From contig QOZQ01000002.1 in NCBI GenBank assembly GCA_003576695.1, positions 248,001 to 312,000 of the forward strand: a stretch of 64,000 nt of DNA, in the 5' to 3' direction. Positions 49,631 to 57,826 of this stretch are shown piece after piece; the stretch's first letter is position 1, and the number at the start of each line of letters is the position of its first letter. The position numbers and the translations under genes are program-made. A model generated the notes under the pieces. That model did no database searches, had not been told where the DNA came from, and worked only from the letters and a program-made list of their open reading frames with translations. This DNA is from Taklimakanibacter lacteus. Its GTDB lineage: Bacteria; Pseudomonadota; Alphaproteobacteria; Rhizobiales; Aestuariivirgaceae.

Positions 49631-50646
49631 TGCGCATGCGTTTTCTCCTTCCGGCCTTCGTCATGCTCGTCATGGCGGTGCCGGCGCGTGCCGGCACCGA
49701 GACGCTGAGCCAGCTCGTCGAGCGATTCATCGTTCCGCATTACCAGGCGCTGGCCCTCACCGCCGACGCGCAGGAGAAGGCCTGGTCGGAATTCTGCGCC
49801 AAGCCCGATCCCTTGGGCTTCAAGGGCCTGCAGCGCGCCTATCTCGCCACCGCCGATTCATGGTCGCAGATCGAGTTCCTGCGCTATGGCCCGATCGGCG
49901 AGGAGTTTCGCGCCGAGCGCCTGTCCTATTGGCCCGAGCGCAAGAATGCGACGGCCAAGGGGCTGGCGCAGCTCCTCGCCAAGGACGGTGTCGCCGATCT
50001 GGCGCCCGAGCTGTTCTTCAAATACAGCGTCGCCGCTCAAGGACTGCCGGCGCTCGAGCGCTTGTTGTTCGACGAGAATGCGCAAGACCAGATGCTGTCG
50101 GGCGCGCGGCGTGAAAGGCGCTGTGCCGTCGGCCAGGCGATCGCCTGGAACATCGTGACCATCGCTCATGACGTGCGGCTCGGCTGGACCAATGACGTCG
50201 CCGAAAGCATCGCCAGCCCCGATGCCGCCCAGGAAGCGACGTCGCGCATCGCCACCGACTTCCTCGCCATCTTCGCTTACATGCGCGATTCGAAATTGCG
50301 CGCGGTGCTCGGCAAGACTCCGGCGGAAGCGCGTCCGCAGCTCGCCGAAGGCTGGCGCAGCAAGCGCTCGAAGCGCGCCCTGGAGCTCAATCTCGAAACC
50401 GCGCTCGACGTGGCCAAGATCATCATGAAGGACAAGGAAGGCAACACGCCCCTGACCATCTCTACCGCGCTCAGTTTTGCCGAGGCCTTGCCCGAGGATT
50501 TCGGCGCGGCGGTGGTCGACATCAAGCAGCGCCAGCAATTCTATCTCGTGCTCGATGCGCTGGCGGCGGCGCGCGACAAGGCGCATGACGAGATCCCGGC
50601 CGTGCTCGGCGTGACGGTGGGGTTCAACAGCCAGGATGGCGACTAG
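49630..50646 (+). CDS. Imelysin-family periplasmic protein 2
   Basis: 338 residues, shorter than the first imelysin of the operon. Signal peptide (MRFLLPAFVMLVMAVPARAG) and the imelysin repeat (FIVPHYQALALTADAQEKAW, FLRYGPIGEEFRAERLSYWP, QIEFLR). The GxHxxE motif of the long form is not evident. Two imelysins flanking a di-heme oxidoreductase and followed by DUF1513 is a conserved gene set in iron-regulated loci. Confidence 0.88.
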   Translation: MRMRFLLPAFVMLVMAVPARAGTETLSQLVERFIVPHYQALALTADAQEKAWSEFCAKPDPLGFKGLQRAYLATADSWSQIEFLRYGPIGEEFRAERLSYWPERKNATAKGLAQLLAKDGVADLAPELFFKYSVAAQGLPALERLLFDENAQDQMLSGARRERRCAVGQAIAWNIVTIAHDVRLGWTNDVAESIASPDAAQEATSRIATDFLAIFAYMRDSKLRAVLGKTPAEARPQLAEGWRSKRSKRALELNLETALDVAKIIMKDKEGNTPLTISTALSFAEALPEDFGAAVVDIKQRQQFYLVLDALAAARDKAHDEIPAVLGVTVGFNSQDGD

Positions 50647-51765
50647 ATGCGGCTGAGCCGCCGCGCGATCGTGCAAGGTCTGGCCACGGCGCTTGCCGCA
50701 GGCCTGATGCCTCATCGCGCTTCCGCCGGACGGGCGGCACCGCTTTACGTGTCCTGCCGCATGGATGCCGAAGGCAAGGCATCGGCCGCCATGTTCTCCC
50801 TCGATGGCGAGGAGCTGTTCTCGACCATCCTGCCGTCGCGCGGCCATGATGCGACGGTGAGGCCCGCGACGGCCGAGATCGTCGTTTTCGCCCGCCGCCC
50901 CGGCAACTGGTTCGCCGTGATCGATGCGGCGAAGGGCAGGCTCCTGCGCACGGTCATCTCGGACAAGGCCCGGCATTTCTACGGCCATGGCGTCTTCACG
51001 CCCGATGGCCGGCTGCTCTACGCGACCGAGAACGATACCCAAACGGGCGACGGCATTCTCGGCATCTATGATGCAAGCAATGCCTATGCCCGCATCGGTG
51101 AGATCTCCTCGCGCGGCATCGGCCCGCATGACATCGCCTTCCTGCCCGACGGCAAGACGCTGGTCATCGCCAATGGCGGCCTGCGCACGCTGCCGGGGAG
51201 CGGCCGCGAAGTGCTCAATCCCGACGACATCAAGCCCAATATCGCTTTGGTCGACGCTGACCATGACCGCACCCTCGCGGCGCTCGAGCTCGATAGGCCC
51301 CATCAGGCGCTGTCCATCCGCCACATGGCGGTCGCCCAGGACCGCACGGTGGTCTTTGGCTGCCAGTATCAGGGCAATCCCAATGACCTGCCGCCGCTGG
51401 TCGGGACCGTGAGTCCCGACGGCAAGATCCAGCTTCTCGACATGCCGGAAGAGGAGCTGCTCGGCATGGCGAATTATGTCGGCTCGATCTCGCTCGACCG
51501 AAACGAGGATGTCATCGCCGCGACGAGCCCGCAGGGCGGCAGTGTGGCGCTGTGGAACCGCAGGACCGGCGCGTTTCTGACGCGCGAGCGGATGAGCGAT
51601 GTGTGCGGTGTCGCGGCTTTGCCGGCCGCCCATGATTTCCTGCTGACCTCCGGCAATGACGGCGTGCGCAGCCTGCACGAAGGTGCCGAGACGCTGCCGC
51701 GCCTCTCAGGCGTGCGTTTGCGAAGCTGGATCTGGGATAATCATCTGCTGGAGGTGGAGCTGTAG
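50647..51765 (+). CDS. DUF1513 domain-containing periplasmic protein
   Basis: 372 residues. A twin-arginine signal (MRLSRRAIVQGLATALAAGL) leads a beta-propeller-like DUF1513 protein: ARRPGNWFAVIDAAKGRLLR, HFYGHGVFTPDGRLLYATEN, GIGPHDIAFLPDGKTLVIAN, and SIRHMAVAQDRTVVFGCQYQ. The function is not known; it always accompanies imelysin/di-heme oxidoreductase genes. It begins directly after the stop of imelysin 2 (TAG-ATG) and is the last gene of the operon. Confidence 0.92.
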   Translation: MRLSRRAIVQGLATALAAGLMPHRASAGRAAPLYVSCRMDAEGKASAAMFSLDGEELFSTILPSRGHDATVRPATAEIVVFARRPGNWFAVIDAAKGRLLRTVISDKARHFYGHGVFTPDGRLLYATENDTQTGDGILGIYDASNAYARIGEISSRGIGPHDIAFLPDGKTLVIANGGLRTLPGSGREVLNPDDIKPNIALVDADHDRTLAALELDRPHQALSIRHMAVAQDRTVVFGCQYQGNPNDLPPLVGTVSPDGKIQLLDMPEEELLGMANYVGSISLDRNEDVIAATSPQGGSVALWNRRTGAFLTRERMSDVCGVAALPAAHDFLLTSGNDGVRSLHEGAETLPRLSGVRLRSWIWDNHLLEVEL

Positions 51766-51861
51766 TCGGCCGGCGGGGCGCCGATGACACGCTGGATAGC
51801 CGCCTCCCTGGAGGATAGGGTGGTGCATAGTCGTCGAAGATAGCGTTTGAGTATGATATCC

Positions 51862-52806
51862 ATGAATATGCGCCCGAGCTTGCTCAAGACCTTCCTTGTA
51901 GTCGCGAATAGTCGAAACATCACCCGTGCAGCCTCGCAGCTCCATCTCGCGCAATCGAGCGTAAGCGATCAAGTTCAGGTGCTTGAGACCGAACTGGGCA
52001 CGAATCTTTTTGCCCGCTCCAGGACGGGCCTGGAGCTGACTCCCGCAGGCGAAGTGTTGAAGCCATATGCGGAGGAGATCCTGGCTCTGCTGGATGAGGC
52101 CCGTGCTGCCGTGGGGACGGCGGTTGGACAAGCCGCCGGATCCCTTGCGATCGGCACGCTGGAGACGATCGCTGCGGCCAGGATGCCGCCATGGCTGGCG
52201 GCTTTCCGGGGCAGTCATCCAAACATCACCGTGCGGATGAAGATCGCCGGCTCGGGAACCCTCTTGCAGATGCTGGAAAGCGGCGACATCGACATCGCCT
52301 TCTGCTTCGACAAGGGCGAGCTCGACGAGCGTTTCTTCAAACGCCCGATATCGACAGAGCCGCTGGTTCTCCTGGCTCCGCCCGACGAGCGGCCGGCGTC
52401 GAGCGGAGACGGCTTGCGTGCGCTGGCTGGGAGAAGTTTCGTGGCGACCGAGGTCGGCTGTGTCTATCGATATCTGTTTGACAAGGCTTTTGCCGAAGCA
52501 GGCATCGCCGCGCCGCATCTTGCCGCCGAGGTGGACAGCGTCCGCACGATCCTTCGCCTCGTCGCAGCCGGCGCGGGCCTCGCTCTGGTGCCGCGTCTGG
52601 CCGTCGTCGAGGCGCTCGACGCTGGCGGTCTCGTCGAATATCCGTGGCCCGGTCCGGTGCAGACAGCATCGCTTGTTGCGATCTGGCGACGTCGCCGCGT
52701 GCAGCCTGCGGTGCTGAGGCAATTTCTTGCCATGGTCGACGCCGCTTTCACGCCGCTCAGACCAGGCGATGCCCGCCCTCGACATGCAGTATCGTTCCCG
52801 TCGTGA
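51862..52806 (+). CDS. LysR-family transcriptional regulator
   Basis: About 314 residues. HTH (LLKTFLVVANSRNITRAASQ, LHLAQSSVSDQVQVLETELG, TNLFARSRTGLELTPAG) and a LysR substrate domain (GSLAIGTLETIAAARMPPWL, SGDIDIAFCFDKGELDERFF, LVAAGAGLALVPRLAVVEAL). The start may be ATG 51853, 51862 or 51868, none with a clear ribosome site. It is convergent with an SDR oxidoreductase gene and the two overlap by 50 bases at their 3' ends, so they may or may not be functionally linked. Confidence 0.9.
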   Translation: MNMRPSLLKTFLVVANSRNITRAASQLHLAQSSVSDQVQVLETELGTNLFARSRTGLELTPAGEVLKPYAEEILALLDEARAAVGTAVGQAAGSLAIGTLETIAAARMPPWLAAFRGSHPNITVRMKIAGSGTLLQMLESGDIDIAFCFDKGELDERFFKRPISTEPLVLLAPPDERPASSGDGLRALAGRSFVATEVGCVYRYLFDKAFAEAGIAAPHLAAEVDSVRTILRLVAAGAGLALVPRLAVVEALDAGGLVEYPWPGPVQTASLVAIWRRRRVQPAVLRQFLAMVDAAFTPLRPGDARPRHAVSFPS

Positions 52807-53494
52807 ATGTGTTGCCCAACAGGAAACCGATCGCATCTGCGATGTCGTCCGGCTGCCCGACGCGACCGACCGGTAGCCGCTTTGCCATCGCGCTCAGCGT
52901 GGCATCCTTGGTGCCGCCAGCAACGAAAGTCCAGATGGGCGTGTCGACCCAGCCGGGCGAGACGGCATTGACGCGGATCGGGGCGAGCTCGACCGCGAGC
53001 GCCCGCACCAGCCCTTCCAGCGCGGCGTTGACGGCGGCGACCGCCGAGCCCCGAGCGGCCGGCCGATGGGCCGCTATGCCGGAGACGAAGGCGATGGAGC
53101 CTGCCTTTGAAAGTCTCGGCGCGCCGTGTTTTGCAAGCAGCAGGGGACCATAGAGCTTGCTTTCCACGACCCTTTGCACGGCTTTCAGATCGAGCGAAGG
53201 CAGCAGCTCATAGGCACCCGTTATATCGGCGGCGGTACTGACGATATGGTCGAGCCGGCCAATCTCGGCGAACAGCCCGGCAACCTGATCCTCCTGAGAG
53301 ATATCAGCGGTGATCGCCTTCAGTTGGGTCGGCCTCTTCAACTCCTCGCAAGCGCGAGCGAGCTTTTCGTCGTTGCGCCCGGCAATGACGACTTGGGCAT
53401 GGGCGTCAAGGCATCGCTTGGCCAGCGCCAGGCCCATGCCGGAGCCGCCGCCGGCAATGAGAATCGTTGAGTTCGCGAGTTGCGTGTTCGCCAT
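52757..53494 (-). CDS. Short-chain dehydrogenase/reductase
   Basis: 245 residues of the classical SDR fold: NAD(P)-binding ILIAGGGSGMGLALAKRC, NNAG-loop replaced by STAADITGAYE, and the C-terminal PGWVDTPIW and GNTFTTGTILHVEGGHRLV. The active-site Tyr-x-x-x-Lys is not visible: the expected stretch after SGIAAHRP reads AARGSAVAAVNAALEG, where YxxxK is missing. This suggests altered or lost reductase activity. ATG 53494 is used; the frame is open 132 codons further without conservation. The substrate is unknown. Confidence 0.85.
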   Translation of the reverse strand: MANTQLANSTILIAGGGSGMGLALAKRCLDAHAQVVIAGRNDEKLARACEELKRPTQLKAITADISQEDQVAGLFAEIGRLDHIVSTAADITGAYELLPSLDLKAVQRVVESKLYGPLLLAKHGAPRLSKAGSIAFVSGIAAHRPAARGSAVAAVNAALEGLVRALAVELAPIRVNAVSPGWVDTPIWTFVAGGTKDATLSAMAKRLPVGRVGQPDDIADAIGFLLGNTFTTGTILHVEGGHRLV

Positions 53495-53852
53495 GTCCTT
53501 CGTTCCTTCGGTCGAATTGCTTCGATCGAGATTCCCAGCTTGCCGCGAAGAAAGGAAACGGAAGAAGCCGATGGCGCCATCGGAAGCTCCGATGGGTACC
53601 CGGGAACCGCCATCGGACTTCGACATCGGCACTGGCCATCGGACCGAGCATGGGTTTGACGGTAGTGGCGGCGAGATCGACGACGGGATGCGCCATCCTC
53701 GTATTGCCGAGGAATTCGAGACAAAGGGATCGGTGGGTTCTCGTGGGTTTCGCTCGGTTTGCCGATCTGCTCGACGCGGTCGGGGATGATGACGAGGATC
53801 GATGTCGTGCCGGTCTGCTCGTTGAGGCGCCTCGGGCACGCGCCTTGCGGTG
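53495..53852. other. Gap upstream of the SDR gene, no supported gene
   Basis: 358 bp between the SDR start and the small gene at 53853. Several frames are open on both strands but none shows a ribosome site with a recognisable product. Minus-strand fragments such as AHPVVDLAATTVKPMLGP in one frame and TSILVIIPDRVEQIG in another could be traces of a decayed gene. Confidence 0.4.
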
Positions 53853-54032
53853 TCAGTGACGACAGCTCCGCATCGAGAACAGCGCGTCACGCTCGGCTAC
53901 GGGATCGTCCATCAGCCGGTCGAACTGCAGCTCATAGCTGCTGGCCTTGCCGAATTCTTCCGGCTTGGCCTTGCCCTCGCCGCCAGCGACCGGAGGGCGC
54001 CAGAAGGAAAGGATCGATTTGAGGGATGCCAT
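53853..54032 (-). CDS. Small protein of 59 residues, unknown function
   Basis: An open frame MASLKSILSFWRPPVAGGEG continuing KAKPEEFGKASSYELQFDRL and MDDPVAERDALFSMRSCRH. GGAGAAATCCG lies just before the ATG, and a strongly AT-rich promoter-like region (TATAAT on the minus strand) lies upstream. Too short for most gene callers. I recognise no family. It could be a real small gene or the remnant of a longer one. Confidence 0.5.
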   Translation of the reverse strand: MASLKSILSFWRPPVAGGEGKAKPEEFGKASSYELQFDRLMDDPVAERDALFSMRSCRH

Positions 54033-54198
54033 CGGATTTCTCCTCAGCGACTGTAAACATGATAATCTCTACGTATATTATAGAGTTAGTCAAGCAATGG
54101 ATTGTTAATGAATTTTCATAAGTAAAATCATATAGTTATAGAGGAGACCCGCTCAGAAGCAGCAGGGAGTGTTCTTTAAAAAGAACAAACCGGGCGGT
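54033..54198. promoter_or_regulatory. AT-rich promoter region and possible Rrf2 terminator
   Basis: Unusually AT-rich for this genome. Seen on the minus strand, it holds TTGACT and TATAAT elements and a dyad CTCTATAATATACGTAGAG, probably the promoter/operator of the small gene at 53853. At its other end, the dyad AACCGGGCGGTT (54188-54199) followed on the minus strand by a T-rich tract and the hairpin GTTCTTTAAAAAGAAC (54171-54186) could end transcription of the rrf2 gene. Confidence 0.45.
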
Positions 54199-54648
54199 TC
54201 ATGCCATTTGCGTCAATGCATCCAGATCGACCGCGCGCCCGGCGGCGGCATCGGCGATGGTGGTGCGTTCCAGCACCTGGCGGGTCGGTTCGATGACGCG
54301 CGCGAAGACCTTGCGGATCTCGCAGGTGTGCTCGTCCTTGCAGTCATCGCAGCGCGCATAGGCGATGATGCTGAGGCAGGGCAGAGGCGCAATCGGCCCA
54401 TCGATGGTGCGCAGCACCTGGGCGAAAGTGATCTCGGAAGCGGGCTTGAGCAGCGCATAGCCGCCGCGATTGCCGCGCCGGCTCTGCACCATGCCCTGGT
54501 TCTTGAGCCTGAGCAGGATCTGCTCCAGGAACTTCTTCGGAATCTTCTCACCCGTGGCGATGTCGGAGGTCTGGGCGGCGCTTCCTGGCTTGATGCGGGC
54601 GAGCGCGATGAGCGCGCGCAGCGCATATTTGGCTTGGCGGGAGATCAT
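54199..54648 (-). CDS. Rrf2-family transcriptional regulator
   Basis: 149 residues. HTH start MISRQAKYALRALIALARIK, GEKIPKKFLEQILLRLKNQG and the wing SRRGNRGGYALLKPASEIT are typical. The Cys cluster CLSIIAYARCDDCKDEHTC can bind an Fe-S cluster, as in IscR, NsrR and RirA, although spacing is not diagnostic for any of these. It is the last gene of the peptide-transporter operon, nine bases after the DppF-like ATPase. It may sense redox, iron or cysteine status; its targets are unknown. Confidence 0.9.
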   Translation of the reverse strand: MISRQAKYALRALIALARIKPGSAAQTSDIATGEKIPKKFLEQILLRLKNQGMVQSRRGNRGGYALLKPASEITFAQVLRTIDGPIAPLPCLSIIAYARCDDCKDEHTCEIRKVFARVIEPTRQVLERTTIADAAAGRAVDLDALTQMA

Positions 54649-54657
54649 GCAACAGTC

Positions 54658-55665
54658 CTAGATCATTTTCTCCGGAAGGGGAATTCCGGCTTCTCCATAT
54701 AAGTGGCATTCGACCCGGCTGCTGCCAGAACCCTCGACCAGGGGCGGTGGCGCGCCGTGGCAGATATCGAGCACTTTCGGGCAGCGCGGATGGAATCGGC
54801 AGCCCGCCGGCACCGCTTCCGGCGACGGCGGATCGCCCTTGAGCACGATGCGGCTTCGGCCTTTGGCCCCCGGCGCGGCCGAAACCAGGGCTTCCGTGTA
54901 GGGATGACGCGGCTGGCGCAGCACCTGCGTGGCGCGGCCTTCCTCGACGATGCGCCCCAGATACATCACCGCCACCCGGTCGCTCACATGCTCGACGACC
55001 GAGAGATCATGCGAGATGAATATATAGGAGAGATTGAGCCGCGATTTGAGATCGACGAGCAAATTGAGGATCTGCGACTGGATCGAGACATCGAGCGCCG
55101 ACACCGGCTCATCGAGGATGAGGAGCCTGGGCTCGAGCGCGATGGCGCGCGCAATGCCGATGCGCTGGCGCTGGCCGCCGGAGAATTCATGCGGGTAGCG
55201 GTCGAGCGCCGAGCGGTCGAGTCCCACCATCAGGAGCAGGTCCTCCACCTTGCGCCGCCGCTCGGCGGGTGCGCCCAGCCCATGAATGTCGAGCGGCTCG
55301 GCGATGATCCCGGCAATGGTCATGCGCGGATCGAGCGAGGCGAAAGGATCCTGGAAAACGATCTGCATGTCGCGCCGCCGCCGGCGCAGCGCCTTGGGCC
55401 TGAGCGCCAGCAGGTCGTCACCCTCGAGCCTGATGCGGCCTGCCGTCGGCTCGATGAGCCTGAGGAGGAGGCGCGCCAGGGTGGACTTGCCGCAGCCCGA
55501 TTCACCGACAATGCCGAGCGTCTCGCCGCGCTGCAGCGTCAGGCTGACGCCATCGACGGCGCGGGCGATGCCCTTGCCGTCGCGCGCTGCATAGTGCTTC
55601 ACCAGATCATCGGCGACGAGCAGCGGGCCGGTGGGCGTCGTAAATAAAGTGGGCGAGCTGATCAT
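54658..55665 (-). CDS. Peptide ABC transporter ATP-binding protein (DppF-like)
   Basis: 335 residues. Walker [12 protein letters not shown]-loop IVFQDPFASLDPRMT, signature FSGGQRQRIGIARAI, Walker B LLILDEPVSALDVS, and the oligopeptide-transporter C-terminal Cys-containing tail (AGCRFHPRCPKVLDICHG). It is the DppF/OppF half of the ATPase pair. The upstream DppD-like gene ends inside its start (ATGA overlap). It powers the permeases encoded at 59492-61263. Confidence 0.93.
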   Translation of the reverse strand: MISSPTLFTTPTGPLLVADDLVKHYAARDGKGIARAVDGVSLTLQRGETLGIVGESGCGKSTLARLLLRLIEPTAGRIRLEGDDLLALRPKALRRRRRDMQIVFQDPFASLDPRMTIAGIIAEPLDIHGLGAPAERRRKVEDLLLMVGLDRSALDRYPHEFSGGQRQRIGIARAIALEPRLLILDEPVSALDVSIQSQILNLLVDLKSRLNLSYIFISHDLSVVEHVSDRVAVMYLGRIVEEGRATQVLRQPRHPYTEALVSAAPGAKGRSRIVLKGDPPSPEAVPAGCRFHPRCPKVLDICHGAPPPLVEGSGSSRVECHLYGEAGIPLPEKMI

Positions 55666-56774
55666 GGCACCGGATTCCAGCAGGCGACGCGATGCTCATC
55701 GCCTGGCGCGGGATGCGAAAAAGCGGATACCGGCTTTTCGCGCAAATTCCGCGCTAAATTATTGGAATCGATCGTGCTCGCAAGGTTGGGTCGATCCGAC
55801 CCGACCTTGTCGTGATCCATGAGCGGCGGCACGTCGCGCCGGCAGCGCTCCAGCGCCCGCGCGCAGCGGTCGGCGAAGCTGCAGCCTTGGCCGCGCTTGC
55901 CCGGCGGCGGCACCGTGCCCGGGATGGTGGTGAGCGTCGCTCCACGCCGGGCATTGCGCGGCGATGCCGCGAGCAGCCCCGCCGTATAGGGATGGCGCGG
56001 CCTGGCAAAGAGCGTGGCCGCCGGCGCCGCCTCGGCGATGCGCCCGGCATACATGACGACGACATGGTCGCACATCTCCTCGACCACGCCCAGATCATGG
56101 GTGATCAGCAGGATGGCGATACCGCTGTCGCGCTGCAGCGCCTTCATCAATTCGAGGATCTGCGCCTGGATGGTGACGTCGAGCGCGGTCGTCGGCTCAT
56201 CGGCAATGAGGAGCCTCGGGTTGCAGATCAGCGCCATGGCGATCATCACGCGCTGACGCAAGCCTCCCGACAATTCATGCGGATATTGCGCAAAGCGCTT
56301 CTCCGGCCGCCCGATGCCCACCTGCGTCAGCATCTCCAGCACCTTCGGCCGTGCCTGGCCGGCGCCGAGACCGCGATGGAGCAGCAGCGCCTCGCCGATC
56401 TGCGCGCCGATGGTCATGGTCGGGTTGAGGCTGGTCATCGGCTCCTGGAAGATCATGGCCAGCTCATTGCCCCTGATCTTGCGCATCCGGGCTTCGCCGG
56501 CCTGGGCGAGATCGGTCCCTTCAAAGACAATGCGCCCGGCCTCGATGCGCGCCGGCGGCGAGGGCAGCAGCCGCATGAGCGTCTGCGCCGTGACGCTCTT
56601 GCCGCAGCCCGATTCCCCGACGAGCCCCAGGGTCTCGCCGCTGGCGACCGCGAAGGAGATATCCTCCACCACCCGGATCGGGCCCTCCTCCGTCGCAAAG
56701 CCTATGCTCAGGCCCTCGACGGAAAGGAGCTGCTGCTTTTTATCTTGTCGCATTTTCTTGACGCGAACCGGCAT
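55662..56774 (-). CDS. Peptide ABC transporter ATP-binding protein (DppD-like) with an in-frame repeat insertion
   Basis: 370 residues. Walker [11 protein letters not shown], signature [15 protein letters not shown], Walker [15 protein letters not shown] are canonical. The C-terminal Cys motif region ([15 protein letters not shown]) normally runs straight into a short tail HRVACW. Here about 35 residues (from [18 protein letters not shown] to [12 protein letters not shown]) are inserted before [11 protein letters not shown], and their DNA is a rhizobial palindromic repeat. The ATPase core is intact, so the protein is probably active. The start could be 56774 or ATG 56753. Confidence 0.92.
   Translation of the reverse strand: MPVRVKKMRQDKKQQLLSVEGLSIGFATEEGPIRVVEDISFAVASGETLGLVGESGCGKSVTAQTLMRLLPSPPARIEAGRIVFEGTDLAQAGEARMRKIRGNELAMIFQEPMTSLNPTMTIGAQIGEALLLHRGLGAGQARPKVLEMLTQVGIGRPEKRFAQYPHELSGGLRQRVMIAMALICNPRLLIADEPTTALDVTIQAQILELMKALQRDSGIAILLITHDLGVVEEMCDHVVVMYAGRIAEAAPAATLFARPRHPYTAGLLAASPRNARRGATLTTIPGTVPPPGKRGQGCSFADRCARALERCRRDVPPLMDHDKVGSDRPNLASTIDSNNLARNLREKPVSAFSHPAPGDEHRVACWNPVP
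55710..55815. repeat. Palindromic repeat inserted in frame in the DppD-like gene
   Basis: The stretch contains GGATGCGAAAAAGCGGATAC and GGCTTTTCGCGCAAATTCCG, a sequence type common between genes in Rhizobiales, plus a dyad AAGGTTGGGTCG / CGACCCGACCTT (55781-55807). It encodes a low-conservation segment near the C-terminus of the ATPase without breaking the frame. Confidence 0.7.
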
Positions 56775-56798
56775 CCACTTCGCTTGAAAATGCTCCCG

Positions 56799-57737
56799 TC
56801 ATTCAAACACGACGCGCGGGAAATAGAGCGAGACGACCCAGTTCGGCATGTCGACGATCTCGCTGATGCGCAGATCGGCCGAGACCGAGCACAGCATATA
56901 GGCCTCGACGGCACTCATCTTGTGCTGCCTGGTGAGGAGATCGATCATGCCCATCACCGCCTGGCGCGCGGCCTCGAACAGGTCGGGACCGATGCCGGTC
57001 GTCACCTCATAGCCCTTGGCGTCGAGATGGCGCGTCACCGGACCCGGCGTGGTGAAGCGCGGGAAGGCGAGATTGGCATTCTTGATCAGCTCGAACTTGG
57101 CCGCGACCGAGCACGGGCTTTCGATCGCCGTGCCGCAGACTTCGCCGTCGCCCTGCGTCGCATGGGTGTCGCCGACGCTGAACAGGCCGCCCTTCACCTC
57201 GACCGGCAGATAGAGCTCGGTGCCGGCGCTGAGATCGCGGATGTCCATATTCCCGCCCATGCGCCGCGGCGGCACGATCGAATGCGTGCCGGGCTCGGCC
57301 GGGGCGAGGCCGATCGTGCCGCAGAAGGGTTTCAGCGGCACGCGCCCGCCGGGGCCATACATCGCGGGCTTGAGCGTCGCGGCATCATATTTCCAGATAT
57401 GCAGCGCCGGGTCCTTGAACTGGTCGGCGAGCAGGCCGAAGCCCGGAATATTGGCGGTCCAGCCCCAGCCCGAGGGCGCGAAGGAGAGCAGCGTCACCTT
57501 GATCGCGTCACCGGGCTCCGCACCGTCGATATGGACAGGCCCCGCCACCGGATTGACCTTGCCGAAATCGAGATGGCCCAGATCGGCAAGCGTCGATTTC
57601 GCGGTGATCTGGCCGCCCGAGGAATCCTGCGGATGGAATTCGATCGTCTCGCCCGGCGCGATCCTGACGACCGGCTGGTTGGCGTTCGACCAGCCGAAAT
57701 GGCTCTGATGCTGATGGATGGTGTGATTGTGCTTCAT
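56799..57737 (-). CDS. Acetamidase/formamidase family protein
   Basis: 312 residues. Family marks are HFGWSNANQPVVRIAPGETI, GPVHIDGAEPGDAIKVTLLS, PLKPFCGTIGLAPAEPGTHS, PPRRMGGNMDIRDLSAGTEL and FSVGDTHATQGDGEVCGTAI. These enzymes hydrolyse short amides to ammonia and the acid. It lies inside the peptide-transporter operon between the binding protein and the DppD-like ATPase, suggesting that the transporter brings in an amide or short peptide processed by this enzyme. ATG 57737 lacks a strong ribosome site. Confidence 0.9.
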   Translation of the reverse strand: MKHNHTIHQHQSHFGWSNANQPVVRIAPGETIEFHPQDSSGGQITAKSTLADLGHLDFGKVNPVAGPVHIDGAEPGDAIKVTLLSFAPSGWGWTANIPGFGLLADQFKDPALHIWKYDAATLKPAMYGPGGRVPLKPFCGTIGLAPAEPGTHSIVPPRRMGGNMDIRDLSAGTELYLPVEVKGGLFSVGDTHATQGDGEVCGTAIESPCSVAAKFELIKNANLAFPRFTTPGPVTRHLDAKGYEVTTGIGPDLFEAARQAVMGMIDLLTRQHKMSAVEAYMLCSVSADLRISEIVDMPNWVVSLYFPRVVFE

Positions 57738-57779
57738 GCGTAGTGTGTCCTGACGCTTTTCCGCTCTCGCGGCTCATGG

Positions 57780-57812
57780 CCGCGAGAGCCACCTTCCCCG
57801 CAAGGGGAAGGG
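57780..57812. repeat. Short repeat end between binding-protein and formamidase genes
   Basis: CCACCTTCCCCGCAAGGGGA with adjoining GCCGCGAGAG forms a hairpin like the ends of repeat D. It stands alone in the 89-bp intergenic space. Confidence 0.5.
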
Positions 57813-57826
57813 AACAGAATGCTGCG

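Noticed and set aside
53467-53859. 130-codon plus-strand frame upstream of the SDR gene
   Set aside because: It overlaps the SDR promoter region, has low-complexity Arg/Ser composition and no ribosome site.
55812-57743. 643-codon plus-strand frame
   Set aside because: It lies opposite the DppD-like and formamidase genes and shows only shadow composition.
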